Shown here piece after piece: positions 32,520 through 45,558 of a stretch of 64,000 bases of DNA. Position 1 is the first letter of the stretch. Each line of letters begins with the position of its first letter. A program made the position numbers and the translations under genes. This DNA is from Diatrype stigma (Eukaryota > Ascomycota > Sordariomycetes > Xylariales > Diatrypaceae), in contig JAKJXP020000013.1 of assembly GCA_022225965.2 (NCBI GenBank), forward strand, positions 372,001 to 436,000. Reading direction: 5' to 3'. A model generated the notes under the pieces. That model saw only the letters and a program-made list of their open reading frames with translations. It did no database searches and was not told the DNA's origin.

Positions 32520-35221
32520 GCGCGCCTCCCCCAGAATTGCAAATATCACGACGAACGATTTCCGGTCTGTTACAATTTCCCACATCGGCATCGACGGCGT
32601 TTATGGCGGTTGCTCTTGACATCGGATGATCCATCCGACCCGATGATCCTCTGGCGTTATCTGTATTATGGTTTAGGGAATAGCAACTCGATTTTGATCC
32701 TCACGCTATAGTGCGTGACCGTCGGATCACGATCCGACTCTTGGGCTTCCCCCGATTCCGTCCTCTCCTTCTAGAAAGCTTGATGAATGATCACGGTCAT
32801 ATATCCAGCCCTACACCAAAATACAACACTTCCGAAATTTCTGGCGAGATCTACCAAGGCTCATCCATTGCCTTAACGGGGACGACGTGTAGTCACGTGG
32901 TTCGCCATTCGATATCGCAGGCTCGCACAGGAGATTAATATTAAGAACCGGGGAAAAGATCTGCCATGATCTCAGAGTGACCATGGGCGCGTTTCTTTTT
33001 CCTGGCTTGGCTTGCACGTATGCAAAATTCTGATAGAGGGGTTTTAAGGCATTATATGGACACCGAAGGGACTCTGCTGTATATTATTCAGATAGTCCAC
33101 TGAATGGACGATAGTTCACCGGCTTGTATGTCCCTTTTGTCTGTGCCTCGGTCACCTGTAATAGCGTATAATTGGCATTATTTCTCACGAATACCCCCTA
33201 TAGCAATAGTCTATCTGCTCTTATACATTTCCATCCATTGTCACTGAAAACAAATCTCCCCATTGGCGAGCTGAGGTGGAGTGAAGTGAAGATGTGCTTC
33301 CCCTGGGCACGTAATCCCCCCTTCGCTGTATTGGTTCAACTCACCATTTAGACATTAACGAACAGTACCTGCGTTCGTTCCGACACAAAGATTGCGTCCA
33401 CACCCACGCCCACATCCACACGGCCACGGCTTGATAGCCCAAAACGATATGCCCGAGCAGAGAAACCAAGATCTCCAGTGTTTCGCGCTGTTCAGCCCTG
33501 CTTGCCATGGTAGTTTTTGCATACAAAACCAGATGGAACAAGGCTGGAAAAACGGGGTTTATGCTCGGCCTGGTTATTTCTCCATCGTCTAGGAATCTCG
33601 GATGTGTTTACCGCTTAGGCGTCTACCCGCCGTCTAGAGGGCTTGCAGTCTGGGGGGTCCATTTGGGGAATCTATCTGTTCAGATCAAGGTATACGGGTA
33701 TCTGCCTACGCAGCCAACTACGCACCGGGATCGTTGACTACTTACCTAAGTAGATCTCGCCCAGCTAGCTATGTGTCTAACTATTAGCTATTTAGGAGAA
33801 GCTCGTATAAGGATGCGTGTTGTGTTATCATTAGATGTACTTGGGGATTACTAGGGCCAAATATATGAGATGTGCTAATTATATGTATATAGGTACCTAG
33901 ATCCTAGACTTAAACTTGCGCAACAAATATGTAGCTAGAGAATCAGAAACCTGTTTTGTCGCGCGGCATTGATAACCTAGGAAGGAAACGCACGCAAGTC
34001 CTAGTCAGGGGTATGGGATGGGGTAGATAAGTAGAGTATGGGGTAGGCAGTAGGCTATGCTCACTTATACTCGTCACGTGATATCCGTCTAAGTGTCGTA
34101 TTTCCTAACTACCACCGTTTTATTCCCCTTGGCGATCATGTAGTGACTACTTATGTAAGATGGTTAGTTCTGCTTTCTGATGGGAACATCAGTCGAAACG
34201 CTTACTCATGACAAGTTTTGGGCACCATTTCAACTTCGTACCATGCTATGAGGTGAAGGCAAGAACCTTATTCCAATCGTTGGTCAGGTAGGTTAGGTGC
34301 TGTCTCCCTCTAATTGGTGAACCTGTGCTTCGGATAGGGAAGCAAAGTAAGCCAACGGTCCTCCAGCCTCTCAATTCGCAGATAATTATTAGGCAGCCTG
34401 GAAACCCCTATTCACACTGGCCGTCATAACTAGGTAAGTTGGCAACCTGAGACTTGTCGTACTCAACTTGTCGTACTTAACGGTAACACTTAAACGTCTC
34501 GCTGACTTGACTTGAACAGTGACTGGATCTTAGAAACGCCGGACCTAGCGAAGGTATGACAACTGTAGCCCTAAGACACCCTAGAAACTGGAGTGAACTG
34601 CGCTCAAGATAACTAGGGTCGCAATGCCTCGACGTTGTACTTACGCGCCTTGCTGTCTGACGGAAGTTACACTATGAATTTCTACAAACCCTTGAATAGA
34701 TATGCAACATGAGACAGACATTCAACAAGCAACAAGAATAGTAGAATGTGTGAGTGAGAGCCTGGGTGGAAAAGGGGGAGGAGCAGGAGGTAGAAGTGGG
34801 GCAAGACTGGGTGGGTCACGTGATATCGAGTTTGCTCAGCTTTGGATCGCGTCTGTCTTTTGACGTCGCGCCTTCCTTAGCTTGGTCGGGTACAATACTT
34901 GCTTACCTTAGGTCAGGCAATTCGAATAAACGTCGAACTATTCTCAATAAACTATTCGCCTGCACCGCCATCACCATCACCATTCCACACTTGTCCCACA
35001 TTCCCCATTTCCCAGTCCTCCATTTACCACTACCCGGAACCACGGCTTTGGAGACACGCAATGCTCATTGTGCTGTCATAATGATTTGCAGCCGGTAAAG
35101 CTGCACAAAACCTTCAAACCACGTTTTCGTTTTAATTGATCGAGGCTTCTGAACTGCGAGCCCCAAATACAAGCCAGCCCTGCCTTGAAGCTCGATATTC
35201 TGTCCACCCCTACCACGCGCG
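32520..35221. other. Intergenic region
   Basis: This lies between the WSC gene and the Nup37-like gene, both on the plus strand. I see no coding segment or RNA gene. It has one AGGTACCT palindrome (33891), and the stretch before 35222 must hold the promoter of the Nup37-like gene. Confidence 0.55.
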
Positions 35222-37463
35222 ATGGCTGTACCTACCCGACCGCGGACGCGCCGCACGGCTCATAATACTCAGCTAACGTGGGTTTGGACGACTAGACCGT
35301 TGATGCCGTAGATATATGGATATATTGCTGACACTACTTTACAGCTACAACCTCTCCCGTCGCATTCATACCGTTCAGACGTACCCCGTCCTTTCTCCCC
35401 AAGGTGCCACCATTCTCATATATGGCCACGAAAACGGTGTTACAATCGTATGGCGTGGGGGTCGGAAGTTCAAGCAGGAGGTTGTTGAAGAAGCCGCGCG
35501 AGGCAAACAGAACGGCAACCCCCCTGAAGATGCTGTCATGATCATAGACTCCGACGATGAGGGTGCCGCAGCCGCAGGGAAACAATCATCATTCGTTGAT
35601 ACGCCGCAGTTTCAGGAAGACGTCGACGACGAAGCCCCGTACCCTGAAATTACACAGACTCTCGATCTTGCCTTCGGCACTGCCGTTTATCATCTAGCCA
35701 TGCTACCGATGACCCCCTGTTCTGCCGAAGATGCAGCTTGGGGTGGCGCCGATATCCTCAAAGAGAAGATCGTTTTCACCGCTTCTTGCGCAAGCCGCGA
35801 TGTCTTCCTCGTCACACTACCACTCACCCCTCCCTCACCTCTAAGCAAAGCGCGCGATGATCTGCGCCAGGACTTAGTTGCCGGCACAGCAGGAAATGGC
35901 AAATGGGGCGAGACTATGACTCTGTTGAACGGCCAGGGGAAGTATAGTGATGGACTGGCCATGACACTCGTAAGGTCTAAGCCTACCCTAGAACGTACTA
36001 AAACCGGCGAACGATCACGGTCAACCTCAGCAACCTCCCCACGTGTTGTTGTTGCAGCACATACCCGTGAAGCTTCCGGTGTTCTACGACTATGGGATGT
36101 AGCTTTAGATGGCACATTCAAGGACCGACGAGTAGAAGCCTTCCAAACGGAATACCTGCCCAAGCCTCTCACCTCCGTCTGTTTCAACCCTACACATCCC
36201 ACGCAACTGCTCTGCAATGCCTCGCCAGACGCCGTTAGGATCTACGATTACGCTACGGCCTCAATACCCCATGATGACTTATACGAGGGACCTTTCCCAT
36301 CCCAGGGCTCCTGGTTAATATCACTCTACCCACCCTTCGCTCGACCCTCATCATCGCGGAAACCGGTACTCGCAGCATCGTGGATTGCCCTTGGCCGCGC
36401 GATCCTTGTACTTTTGGCAGATGGCCAATGGGGAATTTGGGATATCGACGGCGTCTCTCCACAAGGCCCCGCCCTGTTCGGCAAGTCTGGAGCCGGTATC
36501 CGTGGTGATGCGATCACCGAATTCAACATCAGCGGCTATGTCGAAGGAACCAGCCCACTGCGAACCCCGGCGTCTAACCGCGCCTCTGGCGGTAACTCGG
36601 AATTCGTACCTATGACTCCTCATTCTCGACGAGACGCATTGACAACATCCTATGGTCCTGAACGCCTAACTGCGGTAAAGGGGGGGATTGTAGTGACGCC
36701 TCTACCGGCGAACACAGCTACAGCGGGGGATGAAAGCGTCTCGCTCTGGATCGGAGGCGCCGAGCATGTCTTTGTGATACCCGGCGTTCTCAAGTTCTGG
36801 GATGCACAAGTACGCAGAGGTGCTGGTGGGGGCGTGAACATCTTCAGTGGGGCGCAACCAACGCGGATGGTACGGTTAAGCGATCTCGGAGCCGGGCTCA
36901 TGGGCGAACGATGCATTGACGTCGGAGCTATTGTTCGGTTTGGCGAAATCGATGGGAACAGTCCATCTGGAAACGATGGCTTACCTGTCGAGGTGGTGAT
37001 TTGTGGAGAAAGTCGACTAGTCATCGTACGGGAAAGCGAGGCAACTGTTGGTACGAGGATCGGTGGAGTCATGGGTCGCCGAAAGAGACCAAACGAGCGG
37101 GCGAGAGACAGCAGTGCTATTATTGCCCACCCACGGCCGCAACAGCCGAATAGCGTGGCCTACAATCTTTCAATTGGACCTCGGAGGAAGTGGTCAGGCG
37201 TTCGTCCTGATGAGATATTCAAGCAGACCAACAAGGACGACTCAACCCAGAACAAGGACGAAGCGCCCACTCCAACAAGGCCGAGGACGGGATTAGCTTT
37301 CGTTGATAAGCTGAGCGCGGCTGCCGACCTTGAGCAGGAGGACGAGGAAGACGAAAGGGATATCGAGGGCGAAATGCTGGATATAATGGACATTGACCGA
37401 GAGCTGGACGCGCTGGACAACGGTCGGGGACGCGGCCGCAAGAAGGTCATATTCGACTCTTGA
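35222..37463 (+). CDS. Nup37-like WD40-type protein, probable nuclear pore component
   Basis: The model is join(35222..35277, 35345..37463), 724 residues. The first exon (18 codons plus 2 nt, MAVPTRPRTRR start) joins across a 67-nt intron (GTGGGT donor, CTGAC branch site) to give QLTYNLSRRIHTVQTYPVL. The opening half reads like a beta-propeller: ATILIYGHENGVTIVWRGG, then an acidic MIIDSDDE insert, then repeated hydrophobic blades including SGVLRLWDVAL and ADGQWGIWDIDG. The C-terminus has an acidic segment (EQEDEEDERDIEGEMLDI). The N-terminal pattern fits the enlarged Nup37 of filamentous fungi, a Y-complex subunit of the nuclear pore scaffold. That assignment rests on remembered family sequence. 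The alternative is an unassigned WD40 protein. The start was chosen because the upstream exon restores the family N-terminus. Confidence 0.68.
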
Positions 37464-38125
37464 GGTTCAATTTTTTCACTGGTCTTTACGAATGATATCC
37501 TGTCGATTCTGCGAGGAAGGACGAAATCAAGAAAGTTTCAAAGAAACAAATGAGGAAGAATCGATGTACGATACGATACCTGGTGCTAATCCTCGAAGAT
37601 CTAGGACTACGACTATGAATTGATGAAAATCATACTGAGGGCTGCATGCAGCAGCTATGGGGCGGTTGCCATGCCATGCCATATTATATGAGAGCACCTA
37701 TGTATTACGTCCTCGAAATCCCCCCTCCCCTTACACATGCCACATTACCCCCATTTCCGCGCGGCAAGGTGGAGCACAAGGCGAGATCCTTCCTTGCAGC
37801 TCTGTAATCCATGCGGTATATCAAACAGTGGAGGGGCGGGCCTCACGGTTCTTCCCTCCCGCGTGTTTCCACTGACTGTTTGTGTCGATGTTTTCATATA
37901 CACAAACAAGATCACGGACACGTTAAGCCGGCATCCATTCTCAGGAGGAAAGAAATTCATTTCTTTCTCTTTGAAAGCGATAGCGAATTGACCATTTGTG
38001 CCTTCCCGGCTCCCCTTGAGTCCTGCTATCTGCCTAACCCAGCCTCTCCTTGCTTCGGCGAGGAGGATGAGGATAGGTGGGGGACTCGCCCTATGGGAGT
38101 TGGGTGGTGGGATGTCGGTACAGCC

Positions 38126-38310
38126 TTTTCTCTTTTCCCTTTTCTCGTTCTTTAATATTTTTTTCTCTTTCCTCTTTCCTCTTCCCTTTTCCTTTTCCCT
38201 CTTCCCTTCCCCTCCCCCCCCCCCCCCATTCCATTTTCTTTTTTCTCTTTTCTCCTTTCTCTTTTCTCTTTCACCCTTCTCTTCCGCCCTCCACTTCTTT
38301 CCCCTTCTTT
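38126..38310. repeat. Polypyrimidine tract with C14 run
   Basis: About 185 bp almost free of purines on the plus strand, capable in principle of triplex formation. Confidence 0.85.
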
Positions 38311-38742
38311 CGACAGTTTGGTTTGTGATATGTGATAAGGATTTGATTCGTACCTATGCAGGAATGAATAGTAAGCATTGATAAGCTGCCAAACATTCCA
38401 TAAACTCATTTATTGAGAAAGGATCAGTTCGATAGTGCCGAATCAAAAATGATATAAGGCGAGGCTCCAGGTTGGCGTGACGATGTTCTATTGTCAAAAC
38501 ATGTTTTATGTTGCAGCCACTGATGCTGTACGACACGACGTCGTCACGTAGGACTCGGGGATTGGCCGAACGGTACGGGTACGCCAGCCGGATCTTGAAT
38601 TTTGCTCAAATTGGGCAGTTTAAGCTGGTCCAGATTGTAACGTAACTGGCAGCGCCCGACCCCTTCATGCCGCTGAGCAGGCCCCTCGGTCGTAGTGCCG
38701 ACCCCCCTCGCGCATGTCAGCGTTGTGGGAAGTTTGCGCGAC

Positions 38743-38752
38743 TATATATAAA
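38743..38752 (+). promoter_or_regulatory. TATA box of the caspase-like gene
   Basis: TATATATAAA lies about 180 bp upstream of the ATG at 38931, leaving room for a leader of about 150 nt. Confidence 0.55.
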
Positions 38753-38930
38753 CAACGTAGAAGTCCCCGCACCCCACTCCGGACTTCTCGAGGACGAGCT
38801 TTGTTTCGACGAGAACCCATGCTTGCTAATTTGTTCTTGTGTGCACCCGGTGAAAGGCAATTATTGTGAACCGACAAACCTCGGGGTTCCTGGGACACTG
38901 TCAGTGGTAGAAATAGCGACGTAAGCGACC

Positions 38931-40295
38931 ATGGCAGCGCATCAGGTCCCTTCCGATATCCTGCTACTTGAGTTCGAGTATACAGACCTCCCAGGATTGG
39001 ACGAAGAGGCGGTCCAAGTGTGCGATGCATTCAGAGGCAAGGGATACAGGCCAGATAGATACAAGATCAGGATGCAGAACCCCTGGGAAGGAGACAGTGG
39101 CCTTCGACGAAAGCTAGAGACCTTCTTGTCAGGGGAGGGGAGTTTGCGGATTCTCTACTATCATGGGCACGGGGGGTTCTCATTCCAAGACGGGCTGGAG
39201 CTTTTCAGGTGTGATTTTCACTTCGTTTTGAATATACCTTACGAAGGGTCACCAAGCGGCTAATGAATCAAGTCACAACTATCCTGAGGATATACCCATG
39301 TTACAGGCCGATTCACACGCCTTGTGGCGTCATCTCAAATACGGCACCTTAAGCCAAGAGCACCGCGAAAAGATCGCGCTTGATTAGTGAGCATATACGG
39401 CCGCACGTGTACCGTATCCCCATACCTAACTATAACGACTAGTAAATGCTATCAAGATATCACTTATGTGTCCTGGGGAGACATTCGGGATCTTCTCATA
39501 GCCGCGAAGCACCACGTACTCATTATCCTCGATTGCTGTTGCTCGGGCGGTTCTGTCGCCTCGATGAACAGGCGGCTCCACGGCGCAATTGACGATGCAC
39601 CACAGACTGTCTACGCCAAAGAAGTGATTTCAGCAGCTTCTTGGGGCTCCTCGACGGCGGACAGAATGAGTCCAGCGCTCTGCAAAGCTCTTGATCAGTG
39701 GACACGCGGAACATTGTCAGTGAGAGTGCTCCACGGAAATATAACGGATATTCTGGAGGCAGAGGGCAGGCAGATGCAGGAGGAAATCGATAGGAAGGAG
39801 AGGGAATATTTGGGCAAGGAAAGGAGCCTGGAACGAGAAAGAGATGAGTTCCTAGAGAACAAGGGAGAGCTCGATAGAGCGCAAGCCCGCCTTCTCTGCG
39901 AGAGGGAGGACAAGGAGAGGAAGCTCAAGGAAGCAAAGCGGTTCGATTATAACGAACCTACGCCAGCTGTGAAAGGGCGGCTGGACAAAACCAAAGAGCA
40001 GGCAAGGGCAGATATAAAAAGAATCAAGCAGGAGATCCAGGAGCTCGAGGAGGAGATACAGCGCCACAGGGCGTCCGAGGCCGAGCTCGACGAGCAGGAC
40101 AAGCGTCTTGACATCGAACACCTGGTCCTCCAGAGGGACAGAGCGAGGCTGAAGGAGGAACTCGAGGACCTGGCCCAGCCGCTGTACATCCCGCTCTACA
40201 GGTCGGGCGGCCGTGACAGGCCGCATATCACACTGCGGAATCTGAACCCGGTGGCCGGTCATCCCAATCCCTCGTCTAGGCGAGTGAGTAACTGA
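38931..40295 (+). CDS. Caspase-like (C14-type) domain protein with C-terminal coiled coil
   Basis: The model is join(38931..39208, 39273..39386, 39443..40295), 414 residues; introns are 64 and 56 nt with CTAAT and CTAAC branch sites. The first splice joins GLELF to SHNYPEDIPM; the second gives DYKCYQDITYVSWGD. The N-terminal half has the caspase dyad: His80 in ILYYHGHGG and Cys163 in LIILDCCCSGGS, followed by KEVISAASWGSS and KALDQW as in fungal caspase-like domains. Residues about 225-355 are a long charged coiled coil (Glu/Lys/Arg/Asp-rich). The tail is basic and Pro/Asn-rich. It is probably a cysteine peptidase or pseudo-peptidase; the coiled coil suggests oligomerisation. A role in regulated cell death is inferred only. 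A GTGAGT just before the stop (from 40284) could be a donor, so the C-terminus may extend. Confidence 0.75.
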
Positions 40296-42025
40296 TGGTT
40301 CTCGTTTCGAAGACGAAGTCGAGTTGGGGGATGGATCCAAGTGAAGTTTTGGGGTCTGCGATTTCTCGTACTTGGTTTTAAGGACGGGAAAGGGAATATG
40401 GGAGTTAGATCTCTGCATCGAGGTTTATCGAAACTGGTATTGATGTATGCTTGACATATCGGGTTCCCGGGACTGATGGCTCGTCTCAAAGAGAGGCCGG
40501 CCGGCCGCTCGACCATTTCGGCAACTACCAGTTCAACTAGCATCCGAGATGACTTATGAGAGATGACCCTTCCGGCCACGCGCCGGCTCTGAGCAGTTGG
40601 GCTATGTCTTTGCTTTCCAATTTTCAAGACAGTCAGGTAGCTTGCTTTCACTTGAGGTTGTAGATTGCATATAAGGCTACTGGATGAATAACTAATACGG
40701 TACAACATCGACATCTACCCGAAAGAACCTCACGTCCTTCATACATAGGACCGCGTCATGATTCATAACCCTTCCAGCGTATGATTACATAACTACTGGC
40801 ACTTGATAGTTGTAGCATGGGACGGGGCAGACGTCCGGTGGCCATGCTGCTATGCTGACTGACTGCCAGGCTCGAGACTAGCAGGTTGACCAGCGCAGAG
40901 GTCTATGAATGCCGAACCTAAAAAAAACCTAGCATCTTCTAGGGCCGTTGTGGTGGATCCGAGTTGTCGATCGCTGTCAACCAAGCTTTGTGGAGTTTTC
41001 CAGTTCTTGAAGAACCATTCGATTACACAGCAATCGCAGGTCTGTAGAGATGCCCGACCACCCTGATTAATCGGTCACGTAATGGACTATGTACGAAGTA
41101 ATACCGTACCCCTATGAATCTACCCCTTTCTCCTCTACTGCATGTAGTTACAGCACTGTAACGTCTATTTGACTATCATGTAATATGTGCATAAGTAGGT
41201 AGTCCATGATTTGGCGGGCAAGCGGGCGGGGACAGCGAGGGGAGGGGTTGAATTCATCATGAACGCATCGAACCCGGAGCACAGCAGAGAGGGGCATGGG
41301 ACCGGTCATTCCGCCTATCCGCCCCCGGGTCCAGAGCTCCAACCTTGTCTTGGGAGCTTGGTTCATCGATAGTAGGACAGTCTATAGTTGTATTCTAGTA
41401 GGATCTATAATAACGAAAGTCGCTTCTTCGGCTGAATGGGCAGGCGACGCCCCAACTTATTATGGTATGGATATGGTATGGATAACATTGATATTCCAGG
41501 CTGCCCCCCTGCTGCTCCGGTAAAACGCACGACTAATACCGTCGACCCGCTCTTCGCCTGCGTCTACTACGTCTACTTAGGTAATTCTAGCTTGCATATT
41601 GACTTAGCTTTTGCCCGTGATTCTAGATAGTACGACGGGAAGGGCGGGGAAAAGTTGTTACATCAATAGTGACGTTGGCATGATTGTTACGCTGCTGCTT
41701 TATAAGAATCCAGTCGGCGTTTACTAGGAGGGACAATATTCTATCGAGCACCAGCACTCCGAGCTCTGGTTTGAATGCGTAGCAACTACATATAAACCCT
41801 TGACCACACCTAATTCAAGTGAACTCAGTCTGAATACTGGCTTATAAAAGTGTCACGTCTTACCAATAAGTAACCGAGCACTATACATACTACCTAGTCT
41901 GATTATTTTCTGCCAAGGAGCTCAACGTCGACGTCATCGCCATCACCACCCTCATCACGCACCACCAGGTTTCTAGATAGATACCTACCCACGAAGAAAC
42001 ACCAAGAGAAGAAAGAACACACAAA
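40296..42025. other. Intergenic region
   Basis: No coding segment was recognised. It contains one TACGAAGTA motif (41092). The last few hundred bases hold the promoter of the dehydrogenase gene. Confidence 0.55.
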
Positions 42026-43148
42026 ATGGCGCCCTCGAACCAGAAGCAGTGGGCCGTCACCAGCACGGCCAAGGACTTCGCCGGCCTGGAGCTCGTGACG
42101 GACGCGCCGGTGCCGGCGGTCGGGGACAACGACGTGCTGGTCAAGCTGCGGGCGGCGTCGCTGAACTACCGGGACCTGATCATCCCCAAGGGCCTGTACC
42201 CGTTCGCGACCAGCATCCCGGTGGTGGCGGGGTCGGACGGGGCGGGCGAGGTGGTCGAGGTGGGCCCCAAGGTCACGCGGTTCCAGAAGGGCGACCGGGT
42301 CGTCACGCTGTTCAACCAGGGCCACCAGTTCGGCCCCATCGACCCGGCCGGCGCCGGGTCCGGGCTCGGCGGCGTCCTCGACGGCACCCTGCGCCAGTAC
42401 GGCGTCTTCAGCGAGAACGGCCTCGTCCACAGCCCCAAGAACCTCGACTTCGGCGAGGCCAGCACCCTGACCTGCGCCGGCCTCACCAGCTGGAACGCCC
42501 TGTACGGCCTCAAGCCCCTCAAGCCCGGCGAGGTCGTCCTCGTCCAGGGCACCGGGGGCGTGAGCATCTTCGCGCTGCAGGTACGTACAAGCAAGCAACT
42601 GACTAGGTTGTGATTTACACACGAGAGAAAGAAGATGTCTAACGTATTGCGACTCTTAACAGTTCGCCAAAGCGGCCGGCGCTATCGTCATCGCGACGAC
42701 GTCGACGAGCGCCAAGGCGGCGGAGCTGAAGAAGCTCGGGGCGGACCACGTGCTGAACTACAAGGAGGATCCGGCTTGGGGCGAGACGGCGAAGAAGCTG
42801 ACGCCGGGCGGCGAGGGCGTGGACCACGTGATCGAGGTGGGCGGGGCGGCGACGCTGCCGCAGAGCCTGCAGGCGGTCAAGCTCGAGGGCGTCATCAGCA
42901 TCATCGGGTTCCTGGGCGGCGCGCAGGGCTTCCCGCCCATCATCGAGTGCCTGAACCACATCTGCACCGTGCGCGGCGTCTACGTCGGCTCGCGCGCCCT
43001 CATGCAGGACATGGTCCGCGCCATCGAGGCCAACGACATCCACCCCGTCGTCGACAAGCAGACGTTCGCGCTCGACCAGGCTAAGGAGGCGTACGAGTAC
43101 CAGTGGGCGCAGCGGCATTTCGGGAAGGTCGTTGTTAATATCGACTAA
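42026..43148 (+). CDS. Zinc-free medium-chain dehydrogenase/reductase (quinone-oxidoreductase-like)
   Basis: The model is join(42026..42580, 42663..43148), 346 residues, with an 82-nt phase-0 intron. The N-terminal GroES-like half has LRAASLNYRDLIIPKG and VVAGSDGAGEVVEVG. The Rossmann half begins VLVQGTGGVSIFALQ at the splice and continues FAKAAGAIVIATTSTSAKA, the NAD(P)H site. The position before SDGAG that holds zinc ligands in classical alcohol dehydrogenases lacks a Cys/His-Glu pair, and the structural-zinc cysteine lobe is absent. It should therefore act as an NADPH-dependent, zinc-independent reductase in the cytosol. The substrate is unknown. Codon use is strongly C/G-ended compared with neighbouring genes, which suggests high expression. 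Confidence 0.92.
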
Positions 43149-45031
43149 TTGGAGACTGGAGACTGGAGATTGGAGAGATGAAGTGCCTATCAGCTAGCTA
43201 GTACTCGCTTGCCCGCTCTCTTGAGCAGAATAGGAGGTTAGGCTAGGCTAGGCAGACGAATGAATGAATAAATCAGTAAAATATTATATCAGAGACCGTC
43301 AGTATATCCGATTAACAAGAACCTGGTCATTCCATGTGGGTCGTAGATGAATCCGTGTTGGTCTTGTAGCCGTGAGGGCCTAGTAATCTATCAACTATAT
43401 ATCTGGTTCTGCTTGGTAACGAATCGACGCTGAAGAACTCGAGACTGCTCACACAAGTCCAAAGTTGAACTGCCGTTCGATGCCAGTCTATTCATCGTGA
43501 GGTCTGTACATAGTTAGATGCCATCTAACCATCTACCGACAGACACCGGGTAACAAAGCAACGCTTGACCTTGATGCCATGGCTCCCCCGATTCCTACGA
43601 TAGATGTAGTCCAATATAAACTGTCGAAGCAGCGCTGTTGGTGCTCGCGGTTGGTGGTTGGTGCTAGCAAGGTTTAACTTCTACGGATCGTAGCCAATCA
43701 TCACGCATTCCAGTCCAGATTGTTGCCCGATCTGGGAGTCCGTGGCTAGATGCGAAGCAATTCCTTATATACAGAACGTCGGACCTGGGGAAACGGGACG
43801 GGATTCTTTACGGGAGCTTGTTTGTCAAACTACTTGTACCTGGGCTGCCTGGGTATGATCATTGACTCCTGATTACTGATCGTGGTAAACATACTTAGGT
43901 ACAGTGCGGTATGAACCTTGAGAGGTTGCGTCCTAGAAGAGCCCAGCCCAAGCCCTCCAGCTGCCCTCTTGGCTACTAATGCAGGTCATTACTACGAAGT
44001 ATGGGCCCGAAGTATGCACATACATACTAATTAGGTACCTACCTACCAGGTACTAGACCTGTTTCGGACTTCGGAGGGTAGGCGGGGAAGGGCAGCCTGG
44101 GGCCTGGGCAGGCGCCCCTCTAGCTCTTACACGGAGGGGGGGGCATGTATGTAGTTGGAGAACCTTAAGCTTTTGCGCTGCTGAAGTCTGAAGTCTGCAT
44201 TGTCATCGGTCAATTGGCATGTGTAAGTAAACACACTGTTTTATCCAATGACCACTTCTGCACTCTAACAATTTTTTGATTGGTGAGTTTGAACCAATCA
44301 GAAAGTAAGAAACCATAACACCCCTCTAATTTCTAGCGGTCTTCGGGGCCCTTCAGTGGTATTCAGCTACCCACATTAGTGCGTGAGCCTATGAGATCAC
44401 TACAAAATTGTTATACTGCAGCCAAATGGCCATTCGTCGGATACCTACGGTACACTCTCTGTACATGTATCTCGTATCCCTGGTGGCCAAGCGGCCGTCT
44501 GCAACACCGAATCCTGAAAGTCCACCAAACTAACGCTCGCTTGTTTGGCATAAACCGGGGATCATATCATGACCGGACACTTTAATTCTCCACGTAACGG
44601 AACTCACTGCATTTAGCCCTGCCCTTGAGATGCTGTGATACGCGGTTACGTCAATACGCTCAGATTCTCGGAAGTTAAGCAAACCCTCCCCTTCCCCTTC
44701 CAGCCTTCTCCATCTGGTTGTCTCGATAGTTATGGGCTGGGCAGTAGGGGATATTGGCATATTGCCGCCTCTCATAAGAATGCCAAGCCCATCGCAGGTG
44801 AGCCGAGCCGTGAGCCGTGAGTCCGTGACGGCGGGAAGCCAATCGATGGAGCTGGTCCAGCCCAGCCAAGACCTTTAGACCTTCTGTGAGTTACTACCTG
44901 GTATGTAGTTGGTCTGTCTTTCTGTCTGTCTGTCTGTCTGCCTGTCCGCCCGTCTGTCGTCTGTCGTCTGTCAGTCTGTCAGTGTTCATTCCTACCTACC
45001 CTCAGGCTGCCTACCCTGCCAGCCTGCATCG
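43149..45031. other. Intergenic region
   Basis: No gene was recognised. There are CTGT/CTGC-type short repeats near 44912-44975, an AGGTACCT palindrome at 44033 and a TACGAAGTA motif at 43993. A stretch near 44479 faintly resembles a tRNA but lacks the T-arm and acceptor stem. Confidence 0.55.
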
Positions 45032-45033
45032 TA

Positions 45034-45126
45034 CTCGTCAGGGCTCTAATCGCCTTCTGACCCACATTTTGCCCGCTTCGCGGATGTGGTCAGGTATTTT
45101 CATTTTGTCACGAACCTTTATTTTGT
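45034..45126 (+). repeat. Left inverted repeat of TA-flanked MITE
   Basis: Matches the reverse complement of 45559-45651 with about six or seven mismatches, nearly all transitions. Confidence 0.88.
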
Positions 45127-45290
45127 AAAGTTATCTACATAATTCCCCATACAAATTAGGTGCAACCTTATGTACTCCACTATTTGCCAATACAGCCGCA
45201 TACACCAATATAGGGCACTTGCATATAAGCCTTTTGCAACAAATTATCGAATAAAGCAATACGGCTTTAGTACGTATAATTATCAATACC

Positions 45291-45370
45291 TACAATTAGC
45301 ACCTTTAACCGCTGCAATTAGCACCCTTAATTGCTGCAATTAGCACCCTTAACCGCTGCAATTAGCATTC
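45291..45370. repeat. 22-bp tandem repeat inside MITE
   Basis: About 3.5 copies of a unit like TGCAATTAGCACCCTTAACC plus GC. Confidence 0.9.
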
Positions 45371-45558
45371 CCGAGCCTTATAATTATCGTATATCGTAGG
45401 TTATTCCGGAAGGCAGCAATTGCCTATAAGTATCGTCAAAATCTTCGTCGGGGCCGGTCCGGCTTCATTTTGATGCATCTATGCGGAACATTGCAATACG
45501 GTGCGCTACATACTTTTTGGGTGGGAACGCATATAAATTGTATGTACTGATTAATGTG

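Larger units (their letters stand above)
37464..38930. other. Intergenic region with polypyrimidine tract and promoter
   Basis: This follows the Nup37-like gene. A nearly pure C/T tract occupies about 38126-38310 and includes 14 consecutive C (38214-38227). An 85-codon frame (38667-38924) ends just before the next start, but it contains that gene's probable TATA box and is likely spurious. Confidence 0.6.

Noticed and set aside
38667..38924. 85-codon frame with ATG just before the caspase-like gene
   Set aside because: It contains the probable TATA box of the next gene and shows no family resemblance.
44460..44530. tRNA-like segment (GGTGGCCAAGCGGCC)
   Set aside because: No T-arm consensus or matching acceptor stem could be found nearby.
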